This document shows positions 16,080 to 24,217 of a stretch of DNA of 28,386 bases, piece after piece (within the stretch, counting starts at the first letter, position 1; the number at the start of each line of letters is the position of its first letter). The DNA lies in contig CACYDD010000056.1 in assembly GCA_902773065.1 (NCBI GenBank), positions 1-28,386 on the forward strand, read 5' to 3'. A program made the translations under genes and the position numbers. Under the pieces are notes generated by a model. That model was not told the origin of the DNA. It saw only the letters and a list, made by a program, of their open reading frames with translations, and did not search any database. The stretch comes from an uncultured Ruminococcus sp. (GTDB lineage Bacteria > Bacillota > Clostridia > Oscillospirales > Acutalibacteraceae).

Positions 16080-16855
16080 GCGAAACGATACTTGAAATCA
16101 AAAATATCAACCGCACCTACAAGGATGAGGATAACATCGTGGAAGCCCTCAAGGATATCAATTTCAGCATTAAAAAGGGAGAATTTGTTTCTATCATCGG
16201 TTCTTCCGGCTGCGGAAAAACAACATTGCTGCGGCTTATCGCAGGACTTGACAAGGCACAATCAGGAGAAATATTGCTGGACGGAGAAAAAATCACCGCT
16301 CCTGACCCGAAAAGGGGATATGTCTTTCAGCAGGGCAGCTTGTTTGAATGGCTGACCGTTCAGAACAATATTGCCGCAGGTCTGAAGGCAAGGCATATCT
16401 ATAAAGAGAATAAGCATAAAGTAGCGGAATATATCGACCTGATCGGTCTGAACGGATTTGAAAAAGCGTATCCGCACCAGATCAGCGGCGGCATGGCACA
16501 GAGAGTAGCCATTGCGAGAGCATTGATCAATGATCCCGAGGTTCTTCTTCTTGATGAGCCGATGGGTGCGCTGGATTCGTTCACAAGAGCGGATATTCAG
16601 GATAAGCTGCTTGAGATCAGAAAAACAAACAATGCGACCATGATACTGGTGACGCATGATATCGATGAAGCATTATACCTTTCGGACAGAATCGTCATTA
16701 TGACACCTCGTCCGGGTAAGATCAGTGAGGTAGTGGATGTTGCGATCCCGCACCCGCGCCACAGAGGCGGAACGGAGTTTCTGGCAGGACGGAAAAAACT
16801 TTTGGAGCGTTTCCATCTTGCCAGCGCACAGCCCCAGCCCGAATATAATATTTAA
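16076..16855 (+). CDS. ABC transporter ATPase (SsuB/TauB-like)
   Basis: The product is 259 residues. The start ATG 16076 overlaps the permease stop and has AAGGGGG (16061-16067) in front; an upstream in-frame ATG inside the permease gene has no site. Walker A is GSSGCGKT (42-49), the Q-loop FQQ lies at 84-86, the signature SGGM at 137-140, Walker B VLLLDEP at 156-162 and the H-loop VTHD at 192-195. EWLTVQNNIAAGL matches the nitrate/sulfonate/taurine importer subfamily. It energises uptake of the ligand bound by the upstream lipoprotein. Confidence 0.93.
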   Translation: MSETILEIKNINRTYKDEDNIVEALKDINFSIKKGEFVSIIGSSGCGKTTLLRLIAGLDKAQSGEILLDGEKITAPDPKRGYVFQQGSLFEWLTVQNNIAAGLKARHIYKENKHKVAEYIDLIGLNGFEKAYPHQISGGMAQRVAIARALINDPEVLLLDEPMGALDSFTRADIQDKLLEIRKTNNATMILVTHDIDEALYLSDRIVIMTPRPGKISEVVDVAIPHPRHRGGTEFLAGRKKLLERFHLASAQPQPEYNI

Positions 16856-16893
16856 TTAGGATTCAGGGGTTAGGATTTAGGATTCAGGATTTA
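16856..16893. repeat. Degenerate tandem repeat TTAGGATTCAGG
   Basis: Three near-copies of TTAGGATTCAGG/TTAGGATTTAGG lie between the ATPase and the first sulfhydrylase gene. No promoter is visible in the 69-base gap, so read-through from the transporter genes is likely. TAGGAGGAA precedes ATG 16925. Confidence 0.6.
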
Positions 16894-16924
16894 CATTAAA
16901 ATAAATTTAGTAGGAGGAATATGT

Positions 16925-18226
16925 ATGTCATATAAATTTGATACAGTAAAGGTAAGAGGCGGCTATAATGCCAAAGAACATAACAATTCGGTAGGTGTTC
17001 CCGTATATGCTACAGCCGCATTTGATTTTGACGGTTTTGATCATTTCAACAATATCAGAGCAGGTGCACAGCTTGGTTTTCTTTACTCCCGTGTAGGAAA
17101 CCCGACCGTTGCGGCACTGGAAGCAAGAGTTGCACAGCTCGACGGCGGTACTGCGGCACTTGCCTTTGCCTCAGGTATGGCGGCTCTCAGCAATACACTG
17201 CTTGCTGTTACAGGAGGAAAGGGAAGAATTCTTTCTACCAAGCAGATTTACGGCGGTACGTTTGACCTTGAAAATGATGTTTTCCCGTCGATCGGAATTG
17301 AATTTGATCTGATCGATCATGACAGCAGCATTGAAGAATGGGCGGCACTCATTAAGGAAGATACCAAGGCAATTTTTGTGGAAAGTATTTCCAATCCTTC
17401 TGCAAGACTTCTTGATATTGAAGCACTTGCAGAGCTGGCACACAAAAACGGTATTCCGCTAGTGGTTGATAATACCTTTGCAACACCGTATCTGTTCAGA
17501 CCCTTTGAGCATGGTGCAGATATTATTATTTATTCTGCGACAAAGGCACTTAACGGTCACGGTAATGCGATTGGCGGCATTGTTGTGGAAGGCAAGCCTT
17601 TTAACTGGACGGAAGAAAAATTTCCGCAGTTTTATAAAAAGCACTGGGTTGCAAGAGATCTTGACAATAACCCGAGAAGCTTTATCGAAGCATTCCCGCA
17701 GTTCCCGTTTACGGCACTGCTAAGAACGAAATATCTTGCTTATTTCGGTGCGTCTTTAAGTCCGTATGATGCACAGCTGATCCTGATCGGTATTGAAACA
17801 CTTTCCGAGAGAGTGTCAAAGCAGGTTGCGAATGCGAGAAAAATTGTCAAATATCTTGACAGCCGTTCTGATGTTGTTACATGGATCAGCTATCCCGAGC
17901 ATAAGGACAGCAAATATAAGGCACTTGCGGAGAAATATTTCCCGAAAGGCACAGGCACGGTCCTGACATTTGGTTTCAAAGGAAATGACGACCAGATCAA
18001 CAAGCTGATCAATTCTATTCAGCTGTTCGGTTTCCAGGCAAATGTAGGCGATGCTAGATCGCTGCTGATCAACTCACCGAAAACAACCCACGGTGAGTTG
18101 ACCCCCGAAGAGCTTGAAGCAGCACAGATCAAGCCCGATACCATACGTCTTTCACTTGGTCTTGAAGATGCAGAAGATCTGATCGCAGACCTTGACCAGG
18201 CATTTGCAAAAGCATTTGAAGAATAA
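16925..18226 (+). CDS. metY: O-acetylhomoserine sulfhydrylase (Cys/Met metabolism PLP enzyme)
   Basis: This 433-residue protein of normal family length exchanges the acetyl group of O-acetylhomoserine for sulfide, giving homocysteine, with PLP as cofactor. The PLP lysine is Lys207 in YSATKALNGHG. Other family marks are YSRVGNPT (54-61) for cofactor binding, FASGMAAL, ESISNP and VDNTFATPYL. The long form with the SRVGNPT region and GHG after the lysine points to MetY rather than MetB/MetC. It is the fourth gene of the operon, preceded by importer genes and followed by a diverged paralogue. Strict substrate choice is not provable from sequence. Confidence 0.88.
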   Translation: MSYKFDTVKVRGGYNAKEHNNSVGVPVYATAAFDFDGFDHFNNIRAGAQLGFLYSRVGNPTVAALEARVAQLDGGTAALAFASGMAALSNTLLAVTGGKGRILSTKQIYGGTFDLENDVFPSIGIEFDLIDHDSSIEEWAALIKEDTKAIFVESISNPSARLLDIEALAELAHKNGIPLVVDNTFATPYLFRPFEHGADIIIYSATKALNGHGNAIGGIVVEGKPFNWTEEKFPQFYKKHWVARDLDNNPRSFIEAFPQFPFTALLRTKYLAYFGASLSPYDAQLILIGIETLSERVSKQVANARKIVKYLDSRSDVVTWISYPEHKDSKYKALAEKYFPKGTGTVLTFGFKGNDDQINKLINSIQLFGFQANVGDARSLLINSPKTTHGELTPEELEAAQIKPDTIRLSLGLEDAEDLIADLDQAFAKAFEE

Positions 18227-18237
18227 TACATAAAAGA

Positions 18238-18268
18238 ACTGTCCGTACCAAATTGCAGTACGGACAGT
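18238..18268 (+). terminator. Intergenic 11-bp hairpin between the two sulfhydrylase genes
   Basis: ACTGTCCGTAC (18238-18248) pairs perfectly with GTACGGACAGT (18258-18268) across a 9-base loop. Only a weak U-tract (ATTTGTG) follows, so it may be a leaky terminator or an RNA-stabilising hairpin that lowers expression of the next gene. The 10-base arm CTGTCCGTAC is identical to 399-408 in the RHH operator region. Confidence 0.55.
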
Positions 18269-18295
18269 ATTTGTGATGTTAAGGAGGAACTAAAT

Positions 18296-20080
18296 ATGGC
18301 AGATTTTGATACATTAAGAATCAGAGCAGGTTATGACAGCAGTGAGCATAATTATTCGGTCAATGTGCCGATTTATCAGACAGCGGCATTTGACCTCGGC
18401 AGTACGGACAGAGCCGACAGGATCTGGACACTGGAAGATGACAGTGCCATTTATTCCCGTGTGGGAAATCCGACGGTTGCGGTTCTGGAACAAAGAATTA
18501 CGCAATTAAGCGGTGCTTACGGAGCACTGGCACTTTCATCAGGCATGGCGGCAATTTCCTATACCATTCTGGCACTGACAGAATACGGCGGCAATATTGT
18601 TGCGGCAAATTCTCTTTACGGAGGTTCGGAGGATTCATTTTCGCATTTCTTCCCCCGCTTCGGAGCGAATATCAAATTTGTAAAAGACAGATTTGACCCT
18701 GCCGCCTATGAAAAAGAGATCGATGAGAACACAAGAGGCATTTATATCGAATCCATCAGCAACCCGAATGCAGAGATCTATGATATAGAAGAACTGGCGA
18801 AAATTGCACACAAGCATGCCATTCCTTTGATTGTCGATAATACAGTTGCAACACCGTATCTTCTTGACCCGATTAGCTATGGTGCGGATATTGTGATTTA
18901 TTCTGCAACAAAGGCTCTGGGCGGTCACGGTAATGTCATAGGGGGCATTATTGTTGACAGCGGTCATTTCAGATATTCCAAAAGCAAGTTTCCACAGTTT
19001 TATGAAGTGTCCTATAAACTGAAAGATATCAAGGGCAACAGGCGTTCGCCTGCCGATGTGGATGAAATTTCTCCGTTTTTAGTACATTTAAGAGCCTTTT
19101 ATCTGGAATTTATCGGTGCTGCGCTTTCTCCGTTTGATGCATATCTGATTTTACAGGGGCTTGATACCATCTCCGAAAGAGTATCGAAGCAGTCGCAAAA
19201 TGCGGAAAAAATTGCCCGATTTCTGGAAGAAAGCGGTTTTGTGTCATGGGTCAATTACCCGACAGCAAAGAGTGCAAAAAATAAAGAGCTTGCTGAAAAA
19301 TACCTTACCAAAGGCTTTGGCGGAATATTATCCTTCGGTTTTGAGGGAACGGATGAAGAACTGAATGACTTTATACAGCACCTGAATTACTACTCGTATC
19401 ATGTTAATATCGGCGATGTACGTTCTCTTATCGTCAACTGTGCAAGAACGACTCATGCCGAAATGGATGCCAGCCATTTGAAAAGGGCAGGAATTGCGGA
19501 AAATACCGTCAGAATTTCGGCAGGACTGGAATCGGCAGATGATCTGATCTTTGATCTGAGAAGTGCTTTTTCAAAAGTAGCCGGTCTGCGTGAAATCAAA
19601 CTGAGCGGTGCGGATCTCAATGACCTTGACGAGATCGCAAATCTGGAGATCACCAATTTCTCAGCCGAAAAGGCAGCTTCAAAAGCGGCGTTTGAATACC
19701 GCTTGAAAAATTTTCCCGAATGGTTCATCACCGCAAAGTATGAGGGAGAGATCATCGGACTCATCAATGCTGCCCCGACTGATCGGGATTATATCACAGA
19801 TGATGTATACCTTTCGGGCGGCTATTACAACAAAGACGGCAAAAGTCTGTTTGTTTACGGACTGGAAGTGCATCCCGATTTCAGGCATAAAGGCATTGCG
19901 GACAAGCTGATCAGGACGCTGATCAATAAAGCGAAAGAGGCAGGAAAAACAAGAATCGCACTGACCTGTTCCGAAAAGCTGATTCCGTTTTATCAGGCTC
20001 ACGGGTTACAGTATAACGGAATTTCAAAGTCCGTTATCGGTGATGAAGCAAGCTATGATATGTCGATCGATTTGAAATAA
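18296..20080 (+). CDS. O-acetylhomoserine sulfhydrylase fused to a GNAT acetyltransferase domain
   Basis: The product is 594 residues. Residues 1-428 are a second MetY-type PLP enzyme with YSRVGNPT (53-60), ESISNP and PLP lysine Lys206 in YSATKALGGHG. Residues 431-594 form an N-acetyltransferase of the GNAT superfamily. YGLEVHPDFRHKGIADKL (521-538) holds the acetyl-CoA loop R/Q-x-x-G-x-A, and FYQAHGLQYNG near 565-575 is the usual end motif. AAGGAGG precedes ATG 18296. No frameshift or stop separates the domains, so this is a true fusion. The acetyltransferase might make or regenerate an O-acetyl substrate, or detoxify a product. It is the last gene of the operon, before a strong terminator. 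Confidence 0.88.
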   Translation: MADFDTLRIRAGYDSSEHNYSVNVPIYQTAAFDLGSTDRADRIWTLEDDSAIYSRVGNPTVAVLEQRITQLSGAYGALALSSGMAAISYTILALTEYGGNIVAANSLYGGSEDSFSHFFPRFGANIKFVKDRFDPAAYEKEIDENTRGIYIESISNPNAEIYDIEELAKIAHKHAIPLIVDNTVATPYLLDPISYGADIVIYSATKALGGHGNVIGGIIVDSGHFRYSKSKFPQFYEVSYKLKDIKGNRRSPADVDEISPFLVHLRAFYLEFIGAALSPFDAYLILQGLDTISERVSKQSQNAEKIARFLEESGFVSWVNYPTAKSAKNKELAEKYLTKGFGGILSFGFEGTDEELNDFIQHLNYYSYHVNIGDVRSLIVNCARTTHAEMDASHLKRAGIAENTVRISAGLESADDLIFDLRSAFSKVAGLREIKLSGADLNDLDEIANLEITNFSAEKAASKAAFEYRLKNFPEWFITAKYEGEIIGLINAAPTDRDYITDDVYLSGGYYNKDGKSLFVYGLEVHPDFRHKGIADKLIRTLINKAKEAGKTRIALTCSEKLIPFYQAHGLQYNGISKSVIGDEASYDMSIDLK

Positions 20081-20086
20081 TACAGA

Positions 20087-20124
20087 ACAAACCCCATAGG
20101 AGCAATGAGTCCTATGGGGTTTGT
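20087..20124. terminator. Strong bidirectional terminator between convergent operons
   Basis: ACAAACCCCATAGGA (20087-20101) pairs perfectly with TCCTATGGGGTTTGT (20110-20124), followed by TTTAC. It ends both the sulfur operon and, on the other strand, the ATP-grasp operon. Confidence 0.85.
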
Positions 20125-20125
20125 T

Positions 20126-20832
20126 TTACTTACAATTATTGACAAATTCTTCAAAAATCATAAAGCTGTTGTTGTCAGTCAGGTACGAAAATTCGGGATG
20201 CCACTGTACCGCCCAGACAAATTTTCTGCTTGGCATATAAACGGCTTCAATAATACCGTCCTCTGCATAAGCCATGACTTTCAGCGGCGGTGCGATCGTT
20301 CTGACCGCTTGATGATGATAGCTGTTGACAGCAAGTTCTTCCGTATGAAGAAGTCTGTACAGTGGGGAATCTGTTTCGATTTTTACCTTATGCACAGGCA
20401 CATCATACGGCGGTGACTGGTGATGTTCTATGCCCGAATCTGTTTCACCCGGAAGATCCTGATAGAGAGTGCCGCCCATAGCAGCATTGAGAAATTGTAT
20501 TCCTCTGCATATGCCGAGAAGCGGTTTTTCTTCGATCAGTATTTCACGCAGCAGCTTCATTTCCATACTGTCACGCATTTTACAGCATTCAATATTGTCA
20601 AATTTTGAAGTGCTGTTATACACTTCGGGGGAAACATCATGACCGCCTGTGAAAAGAAATCCGTCACACATTTCTGCTGCCTGTTTCAGAATTTCTTCCT
20701 CATCTGTCAGCGGCAGCATGACAGGCAGACCGCCTGCGGCTGTGATTCCCTCCATATATCCGGCAGCATCCAATAGCTGTCCTTTGTTTCATCCCACAGC
20801 GGAATGACACCAATCACAGGTCTTGCTTTCAT
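20126..20832 (-). pseudogene. Class C26 gamma-glutamyl hydrolase (PuuD-like), frameshifted
   Basis: The normal start is ATG 20832, with AGAGGG 5 bases upstream. It encodes the family N-terminus (KARPVIGVIPLWDE ... SYWMLP) and then leaves frame. That frame stops at TGA 20709-20707. From about 20760 the homology continues one base out of frame as GYMEGITAAGGLPVMLPL to the end. One lost G in CCGG(G)GA at about 20760-20763 explains it. The body is intact, with nucleophile Cys89 in LLGICRGIQFL and the His192-Glu194 pair in WHPE (numbering from the TTG near 20771). The family hydrolyses gamma-glutamyl amides such as gamma-glutamyl-GABA. A 215-residue product from that TTG would lack the first core strand. 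Either a real mutation or a sequencing error is possible. It is the last gene of the operon. Confidence 0.8.
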
Positions 20833-20847
20833 AATATCCCTCTTATC

Positions 20848-21786
20848 TTATATCAGATCATCTGTCGGGATGATCCTGTAGAGCGGTGTGTGCGAGTAAA
20901 TGACAGGCTGGTCTGCGTGAAAGAATACAATACCGTTTGTGGGAGAGGTAATGCGGTCTGTGACCTCTCCTGTATACGGATCTGCGATCACCGCAAGAAG
21001 ATCGCCTTTTTTCACTCTTGCATTGACTTGTGCATATCTGATAAAAAAGCCTGCGGTCAAAGTTTTGACATTGACAAGTTCCTGACCGTCAATGAATTTT
21101 GAAATATATCCTTCATGGCAGTTATAGTCAATGATCCCCTGCTTGTTGAGAAAACTCAGAACAGCATTGACGGCTTCTGCGGCACTGTTGGTATCAATGC
21201 TGTCAGTAGCATTGGTATAGACGGAAAAAGCTTTTGTTTCCCATATCTGCCAGTTATAATTCAGCGTTGTGGTATCATATGGTCTTGCCTCACGCCTGAA
21301 AACATAGGGCAGACCGAAATCTTTGGCAAGCTCGATATCCTCAAAGCCTGTTTTCATCATTCGTACATGGGGAATAAAACTTCCCTGCATATAAAAGCTG
21401 GTAAACTGAATACCGAATTTGTAATTGCTGACATTTTTAAAAACGCCTGCGGCAATTCGCTGGGTTGTTTCACCAAGATCATAACCGGGGAACATCCGGT
21501 TAATATCGGTATTGTCGGTTGACCAGAAACGCTTTCCGATGTTCATGGAATGAGAATTCACACAGGGTACGACCGTTACAGATTTACCGTCTTTGATTTT
21601 ATTCTGCTGTTCGAGCTGACCTAAAATATTGATCAGCCTTGAACAGATATAAACCTGCTGAACCTCATTTCCTCTTGTTGCGCCGACAATGCAGGCGGAT
21701 TTTTCTCCGCTGCCAAAGGTATAACCTTTAATGCGCATATTGTCTCTGTAAACAGAGTTCAGTTCAAAAAATATTTGTTCTTCCAT
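20848..21786 (-). CDS. Aspartoacylase/AstE-like protein lacking the zinc site (pseudoenzyme)
   Basis: This 312-residue paralogue of the upstream gene shares its layout and several motifs: DINRMFPG (94-101), the C-terminal barrel with VKKGDLLAVI and DPYTGEV. Three key positions are changed. The H-G-D-E zinc motif is TRGNE, with Arg38 where the ligand His should be. D-I-H-A-S is replaced by GIQFTS, with Phe128 for the second His. The catalytic Glu of VEMG is replaced in SVYTN (Tyr190). It should not bind zinc or hydrolyse an amide. It overlaps the region of the previous stop closely (12-base gap), so it is co-translated with the intact paralogue and may form a heteromer or act as a binding subunit. 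Confidence 0.82.
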   Translation of the reverse strand: MEEQIFFELNSVYRDNMRIKGYTFGSGEKSACIVGATRGNEVQQVYICSRLINILGQLEQQNKIKDGKSVTVVPCVNSHSMNIGKRFWSTDNTDINRMFPGYDLGETTQRIAAGVFKNVSNYKFGIQFTSFYMQGSFIPHVRMMKTGFEDIELAKDFGLPYVFRREARPYDTTTLNYNWQIWETKAFSVYTNATDSIDTNSAAEAVNAVLSFLNKQGIIDYNCHEGYISKFIDGQELVNVKTLTAGFFIRYAQVNARVKKGDLLAVIADPYTGEVTDRITSPTNGIVFFHADQPVIYSHTPLYRIIPTDDLI

Positions 21787-21798
21787 ATCATGACCCCA

Positions 21799-22728
21799 TT
21801 ATGCAAGTATTCTCGCAATAAGCGAGCCTTCGGATACGATCGGGTATTCCCTGAGAGTGAATACGATACCGTCCGTTTCCGAGGTGATTTTCTGATGGAT
21901 CTCTCCTGTGAGCGGATTGAGAATATCTCCGATGTGATCGCCTTTTTTGACATTTTTCCAATGCTCGACACTTGGAACAAATACACCTGATTTTCTGGCA
22001 TTGATAAAAGATACTTCCCCGTCCTCGGAAATGATTGGTGTTTTTGGTGTCGGAACTTCGCCGCTCCAGATGCCAAGTTCTTTCATCAGGGCAAAAATAC
22101 CGTCAACAAGCTGATCGCCGTATTTTTTTGTAATTCTCATACCAACGCCCATTTCCACAACCAGTGTGGGTGTGCCGATGATATTCAGGGAATAGGCAAG
22201 CGTGGATTCAAGCACAGTGGCGGAGGAATGAATCCAGATATAATCCACATTCAGAAGCTTTGCCAGCGGTACTAACGTATCCTGAGAAAGCTCATTGATC
22301 CGTACCTGCGGTATTTCTTCCAGGAAAATATTGCTTGCATGGATATCAATAACGGCGGCACTGCCGCTGAGGTCATTGATGATCTGTGAAGCAATATATT
22401 CGGGCATCGAACCATTTTCCGAACCGGGGAAGAGCCTGTTCATATCAAGGTCAAATCCCGGCATTCCCCTTGTGATGGAGTCGATCCCGAGAGGATTCAG
22501 TGACGGGTATACATCAACGATACCCGTCAGACATTCCTCATTTTCTTTAATTCTTCTTTGCAGTTCGTAGCAGACATATTGTCCCTCCAGCTCATCGCCG
22601 TGAGTGCCTGTTACGATACTGATTCTTTTTTCGTTGCCGCTTAATCCGCTTTGCGGAATAAGTCGGTTTTTTTGTATCATCAGCATTTCGTCGATCGGCA
22701 AACCGACAGAAGCGATTGTCTGAACCAT
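21799..22728 (-). CDS. Aspartoacylase / succinylglutamate desuccinylase family zinc deacylase
   Basis: The product is 309 residues. It is a carboxypeptidase-A-like zinc enzyme that removes an acyl group from the nitrogen of an amino acid. All active-site parts are present: GTHGDE with zinc ligands His43 and Glu46, IDIHAS with zinc ligand His130, DMNRLFPG (Asn97, Arg98) for the substrate carboxylate, and catalytic Glu192 in VVEMG. A C-terminal beta-barrel (VKKGDHIGDI, about 260-270) is typical. The start ATG 22728 follows the previous stop by 6 bases, with AAGGA inside the end of the transglutaminase gene. The substrate is unknown; the operon suggests an amide made by the ATP-grasp enzyme. Confidence 0.88.
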   Translation of the reverse strand: MVQTIASVGLPIDEMLMIQKNRLIPQSGLSGNEKRISIVTGTHGDELEGQYVCYELQRRIKENEECLTGIVDVYPSLNPLGIDSITRGMPGFDLDMNRLFPGSENGSMPEYIASQIINDLSGSAAVIDIHASNIFLEEIPQVRINELSQDTLVPLAKLLNVDYIWIHSSATVLESTLAYSLNIIGTPTLVVEMGVGMRITKKYGDQLVDGIFALMKELGIWSGEVPTPKTPIISEDGEVSFINARKSGVFVPSVEHWKNVKKGDHIGDILNPLTGEIHQKITSETDGIVFTLREYPIVSEGSLIARILA

Positions 22729-22734
22729 TTGTTA

Positions 22735-23535
22735 TCAATCCTTTGTAATGATTTCTTCTACGCTTACGGCTTCACTCTGAGTTTGCGTGGTGAAACCGTA
22801 AAAGTTTCCCTTTATGACAGAGCAGTCACTGGAATCCCTGCCGCAGGAAACCCTGATATATTCGTCATTGACCAGCTTATTGTTGGTCGGGTCAAAGCCG
22901 TACCAGTAACCTCTGCACAGAGCTTCTACCCAGGCATGGGACGAACCTTCGCCGAGCATCATTCCCACAACATATCTTGCCGGAATTTTCTCCGATCTTA
23001 AAAGAGAGAGCATGATATGTGTATAATCCTGACAAACACCCTTGCCGAGTGAAAAGGCATTTTCGGCTGTTTCGTGTATCTCCGTTACCCCGGGATTATA
23101 TTGGAAAGTCTCATGTAGAGAACGCATGATATGCAGTGCCTTATCATAGGGAGCATAAAATTCATCTAAATGCAGAGATTTTCTGTACTCGTTGAGTTTT
23201 TCTCCCGGTTTCGTCAAATCAGTCTGTGCTTTCAGTATCAGAAAACGGTAAGGGTCATCAAAATATTCGTCGAATATCCCTATACCTGATTCAGCCGTTC
23301 CGGTGATACTGACCTCGAAATTGTTATGAGGCTCTTTAATAAGACCGTACAACTTTTTATTGTTGAAGCTGTCATTGGTAATGCTGTAATTTTCACAGCC
23401 TGAAACGGTAATGTTCAGGTCTGTGATTTTTTGTCTTGCCGTATCCTGAGGCAGAAACATGACGGAAAAGCTGTGCCGGTTAACAGGTTCATTGTATTCC
23501 GCCGTAAGGTCGTAATTGAATTTTAACCGTTTGAT
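22735..23535 (-). CDS. Transglutaminase-like cysteine peptidase, probable ATC start
   Basis: The product is 266 residues if started at ATC 23535. The catalytic triad is Cys168 in GKGVCQDYTH, His200 in SSHAW and Asp215 in GFDPTN. The N-terminal 100 residues match the beta-rich domain that precedes the bacterial transglutaminase fold in this subfamily. The first ATG (23460) has no ribosome binding site and would remove 25 residues, KRLKFNYDLTAEYNEPVNR onwards, which look like the conserved family start. AGAGGG lies 5 bases before ATC 23535 and no ATG, GTG or TTG is available there. It is the third gene of the operon, in the same order as in known ATP-grasp / alpha-E / transglutaminase clusters, where it is thought to cleave amide or peptide bonds. 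Confidence 0.82.
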   Translation of the reverse strand: MKRLKFNYDLTAEYNEPVNRHSFSVMFLPQDTARQKITDLNITVSGCENYSITNDSFNNKKLYGLIKEPHNNFEVSITGTAESGIGIFDEYFDDPYRFLILKAQTDLTKPGEKLNEYRKSLHLDEFYAPYDKALHIMRSLHETFQYNPGVTEIHETAENAFSLGKGVCQDYTHIMLSLLRSEKIPARYVVGMMLGEGSSHAWVEALCRGYWYGFDPTNNKLVNDEYIRVSCGRDSSDCSVIKGNFYGFTTQTQSEAVSVEEIITKD

Positions 23536-23548
23536 AGTATCCCTCTTT

Positions 23549-24217
23549 TCATTCCTGAATCAGATTTCTGAGCAGATTCTTGACATTGGAATAGTTAAAT
23601 TCCGAATCCTTCATCATGCTGTCAATGGTATAGATAATGCTTTCATCATACCGGAGCTTTGATTTGATCAGAAAACCTTTCATACGCTTATAGGTTCTCT
23701 TGACTTCATAAACAGGATTGTCAAGGCTGAGATACAGATCAAGCCGTTCGATCCCCTTGCCAAGTTTGATAATATTCCGTATCTGTTCGTCATCGATCAT
23801 ATCGTTCACACAGCCCCAGAAAGCAAGAATGTGATCAATCACAAGTATCAGATCCGCAATCGGTGCATTGCTTTTTTCTGCCGTTTTGACATCATCAATG
23901 GCAAGCTGGATATATGCCATTGTTTCCGTTCCGATATAATCTCTCATCACGATCGCATTGTCATAAGCCCTGTTCAGACTGCTGATGATGGAATTCGGAT
24001 CGGTTTCATCAAACGGATATTTTTTCTTGAAATTTTCGCTTGAACCATAAATATCGGGAATACCGACTTTTTTGCAGAGAACTGAATAATAATCCGGATC
24101 GGAATCGATCATGAGATCAGCCGTTTTCAGATAATATTTCAGTGTTGTATGAACTCTATCGGTGTATCTGCCTAACCAAAAGAGGTGGTCGCATTTGTCT
24201 ATTGTGATAATACCCAT
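23549..24217 (-). CDS. Alpha-E (DUF403, COG2307) protein
   Basis: The product is 222 residues and almost entirely helical. It starts with the family signature HLFWLGRYTDR and contains repeated acidic helices (MAYIQLAIDDVKTAE, RLDLYLSLD). At 222 residues it is shorter than many family members of about 310. It overlaps the ATP-grasp gene by 19 bases, so the two are translationally coupled. Alpha-E proteins nearly always occur beside a circularly permuted ATP-grasp and a transglutaminase-like peptidase. No biochemical function is known, and a scaffold or tag-carrying role has been proposed from genome context. Confidence 0.88.
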   Translation of the reverse strand: MGIITIDKCDHLFWLGRYTDRVHTTLKYYLKTADLMIDSDPDYYSVLCKKVGIPDIYGSSENFKKKYPFDETDPNSIISSLNRAYDNAIVMRDYIGTETMAYIQLAIDDVKTAEKSNAPIADLILVIDHILAFWGCVNDMIDDEQIRNIIKLGKGIERLDLYLSLDNPVYEVKRTYKRMKGFLIKSKLRYDESIIYTIDSMMKDSEFNYSNVKNLLRNLIQE

